Shown here: piece by piece, positions 61,856 through 64,000 of the stretch
Layout of the letters: every line of letters begins with the position of its first letter
Numbering within the stretch: the stretch's first letter is position 1
Origin: Bacteroidota bacterium
Lineage (GTDB): Bacteria > Bacteroidota > Bacteroidia > UKL13-3
Reading direction: 5' to 3'
NCBI GenBank assembly: GCA_027491085.1
Contig: JAIXWW010000020.1
Location: 1 to 64,000 of the forward strand
DNA: 64,000 nt
The notes under the pieces: generated by a model
What the model was told of the DNA's origin: nothing
The model's input: only the letters and a program-made list of their open reading frames with translations
Databases searched by the model: none
Made by a program: the position numbers and the translations under genes

Positions 61856-62239
61856 ATGAATAAGTTATTTGCTATAATAATATTAGCTTTTATGGTTTCA
61901 TCTTGCACCAAAACCGAAACCATTGCTACTCCTTCGCAAACCATTGTAACCAACGATAGTTCACAGTTTAGCGGAAGGCTACAGGTAGTGGTTTTAGATG
62001 GAACCAATAACAATACCCAAATTAATGGTGCACAAGTATTTTTGTATCCAACTTACGAAGATTTAAAGCGCAATTTTTATTTAAATACCATTTCTACCGT
62101 AGGTGGTACAGCCGATTTTGGTTTTATACTGCAAGGCAATTATTACTTAAGGGCTCAAAGTGGCACCAAAAGCGATACCAATGTAGTGCAAGTATTGGGA
62201 CAAAAAACCATTACCAGAACCATGATTGTTCGTCAATAA
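61856..62239 (+). CDS. Predicted lipoprotein
   Basis: MNKLFAIIILAFMVSSCTKTET lipobox; 127 aa. Confidence 0.75.
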   Translation: MNKLFAIIILAFMVSSCTKTETIATPSQTIVTNDSSQFSGRLQVVVLDGTNNNTQINGAQVFLYPTYEDLKRNFYLNTISTVGGTADFGFILQGNYYLRAQSGTKSDTNVVQVLGQKTITRTMIVRQ

Positions 62240-62248
62240 TGTAATAAA

Positions 62249-62767
62249 ATGGATTTAGCAGAATTAGATTTAATTGAAAATAAAGTAGCTAACAGTGGCC
62301 TTATTACCATTGATTTAGAAACCTTGCGCCATTCAGGCAAAAGGGTTTTGTTCGATATTAAAGATTGGCTTTTTAGGGAAATGATTTTAAAGGAAAAAGA
62401 CTTTAGAGATTTTGTTAAAAACCACGATTGGAGCCAATACCAGAACCAAAATATAGCTTTTTATTGCAGTACCGATGCCATAGTGCCTACTTGGGCCTAC
62501 ATGCTTTTGGCCAGCGCGGTGCAGCCGTATGCCAACAAATATGTGTTTGGCAATTTAGAACAACTTGAAATAGCATTGTATAACGATGCCATTACACAAT
62601 TGAACCCTGCCGATTATGCCGACAAACGCATTATTTTAAAAGGATGTAGCCAAAATGAGTTACCCATTGCCGCTTATGTAGCCATGAGCAATAAATTATT
62701 GCCAGTGGTAAAAAGTTTAATGTATGGCGAAGCTTGTAGCAATGTACCTATTTATAAAAAACGATAA
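62249..62767 (+). CDS. DUF2480 family protein
   Basis: IENKVANSGLITIDLETLRHSGKRVLFDIKDWLFREMILKEKDFRDFVKNHDWSQYQNQNIAFYCSTDAIVPTWAYMLLASAVQPYA. Confidence 0.88.
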   Translation: MDLAELDLIENKVANSGLITIDLETLRHSGKRVLFDIKDWLFREMILKEKDFRDFVKNHDWSQYQNQNIAFYCSTDAIVPTWAYMLLASAVQPYANKYVFGNLEQLEIALYNDAITQLNPADYADKRIILKGCSQNELPIAAYVAMSNKLLPVVKSLMYGEACSNVPIYKKR

Positions 62768-62776
62768 AAGAATTAA

Positions 62777-63394
62777 ATGAATCAAAACGTAAAAATTAAG
62801 TTGGGTAATATTACCAACTTAAGCGATGCCCGCTTTGCAGCCGCAGCTGGCATTGATTATATGGGTTTTTGTTTTGACCCTCAAAGTGTAAGTTATATTC
62901 CGCCAGTTAAAGCCAAAGAAATTATTGATTGGACTACCGGATGTTTTGTAGTGGCTGAGTTTGGAAACCAAACCATGAAAGAAGTGGCCGATATAGTTGA
63001 CATGTTAAACATTGATATTTTAGAACTAAACAACGATTTATTCCCAACCGATTTAGCCGAAATAGACAAGCCAATTATAAAAAAAATTGATACCAGTTTA
63101 TTGGATGTAACTGCGCTTCATAAAATTTTTGAAGCTTTTGCCGATAAAGTAGATGCTTTTCATTTATATGCAAGCAATGTACATAGCTTGAGTGCAGACG
63201 ATTTAAAACAAATATGTGTCAATAACAAAATAGTTTGGGGATACAGTACCACGCCTGAAAACATAAAAGAAACATTGGCTACTTACCAACCGTATGCCTT
63301 AAACATAATAGGAGGCGATGAAGAAAAAACAGGACTTAAAGACTTTGAAGAATTGAACAATGTATTAGATGCATTGGGATTATACGAAGCATAA
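62777..63394 (+). CDS. Phosphoribosylanthranilate isomerase (TrpF)-like TIM-barrel protein, divergent
   Basis: KIKLGNITNLSDARFAAAAGIDYMGFCFDPQSVSYI...EFGNQTMKEVADIVDMLNIDILELNN; canonical KICGIT and SPR motifs altered. Confidence 0.75.
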   Translation: MNQNVKIKLGNITNLSDARFAAAAGIDYMGFCFDPQSVSYIPPVKAKEIIDWTTGCFVVAEFGNQTMKEVADIVDMLNIDILELNNDLFPTDLAEIDKPIIKKIDTSLLDVTALHKIFEAFADKVDAFHLYASNVHSLSADDLKQICVNNKIVWGYSTTPENIKETLATYQPYALNIIGGDEEKTGLKDFEELNNVLDALGLYEA

Positions 63395-63416
63395 TTATTG
63401 TATGATTCAACATTAT

Positions 63417-63457
63417 AAAAAAAAACTATCAGGTCTCAAACTTGGTAGCTTTTTTTG
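63417..63457. terminator. Rho-independent terminator
   Basis: AAAAAAACTATCAGGT ctcaa ACTTGGTAGCTTTTTTT. Confidence 0.7.
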
Positions 63458-63522
63458 TGCGGTATAGTAAATAGTTCTTGTTGCTTTACCGAAATTCATT
63501 AAAGCTTCAATTTGAATTTTTT

Positions 63523-64000
63523 TTAGAATTCTTTCGCGGAAAGTTCTTTAATCAAGTTCCCATTTATATCAAATAAACAATTTTGAGTATATCTTCCTTT
63601 ACTCTCAATTTGTCCTTGATTTTTTTTTGTCTCAATACCTGTGATTTGAACTTCAATACCTTTCGCAGTTACTTTTTGTAACCACCCTGCTTTGAAGAAA
63701 ACTAATTTGTTTGTCTTGAAATTATAATAGTGAATTGCTGGACAAACTGTCCAACCGTTTGTTTGAAAATACAATCTCTCCCCGTTATTTGTTAAACTAG
63801 GATACTCGAAATTGCATAAATTATTGTTTGGGTAAATACTTGAATTTGCATAGTCTGGTTTAGTTCCACCCAAACCGTCTAAACAAGTTGTAAAAATTAC
63901 TGTATCCTTTTTTGTTGTTAAGTTGAAGACGCGAATAGAAAGCTGGTCGTATGATTCTTCTCCTTCATTTTTAGCCGTTTTTGATTTTTTAATAACTCTT
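63523..64000 (-). CDS. Hypothetical protein, 5'-partial at window edge
   Basis: The 63523..63873 frame stays open to the edge (RVIKKSKTAKNEGEESYDQLSIRVFNLTTKKDTVIFTTCLDGLGGTKPDYAN...), so the listed Met is probably internal. Confidence 0.6.
   Translation of the reverse strand, partial: RVIKKSKTAKNEGEESYDQLSIRVFNLTTKKDTVIFTTCLDGLGGTKPDYANSSIYPNNNLCNFEYPSLTNNGERLYFQTNGWTVCPAIHYYNFKTNKLVFFKAGWLQKVTAKGIEVQITGIETKKNQGQIESKGRYTQNCLFDINGNLIKELSAKEF

Overview
The window is a low-GC Bacteroidota chromosomal segment. This call rests on T9SS C-terminal sorting domains, a PID-CTERM-like tail, a TTTG-N19-TAnnTTTG promoter, and DUF2480, IPExxxVDY and LruC family proteins. The core is a housekeeping block: tRNA-Thr/Tyr/Gly/Thr, tuf, tRNA-Trp, secE, nusG, rplK, rplA, rplJ, rplL, rpoB, rpoC. 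On either side are ordinary single genes (clpB, xerC, hpf, rsmE, bactofilin, engB, aroE, ABC-F, miaE, pyk), several secreted or outer-membrane proteins, and a hybrid two-component system. I see no CRISPR array, prophage, transposase or obvious defence island. The observations most worth a second look are: (i) a set of perfect palindromes with 3-nt loops but unrelated stems in accessory intergenic gaps (49.09-49.35, 52.9-53.1 and 53.8-55.1 kb), including a 28-bp perfect stem; (ii) a 1-nt frameshift that removes the conserved C-terminus of a succinate-semialdehyde dehydrogenase; (iii) a decayed BON-domain gene start in front of a lipocalin; (iv) a TrpF-like protein lacking the catalytic Cys motif; (v) two T9SS paralogues with near-identical N-termini but different synonymous codon choice, flanking a 65-aa PID-CTERM-like protein; (vi) short tandem-repeat arrays upstream of an ABC-F gene and next to a MATE gene. 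All calls were made by eye from the sequence and the ORF track; no database search was run.
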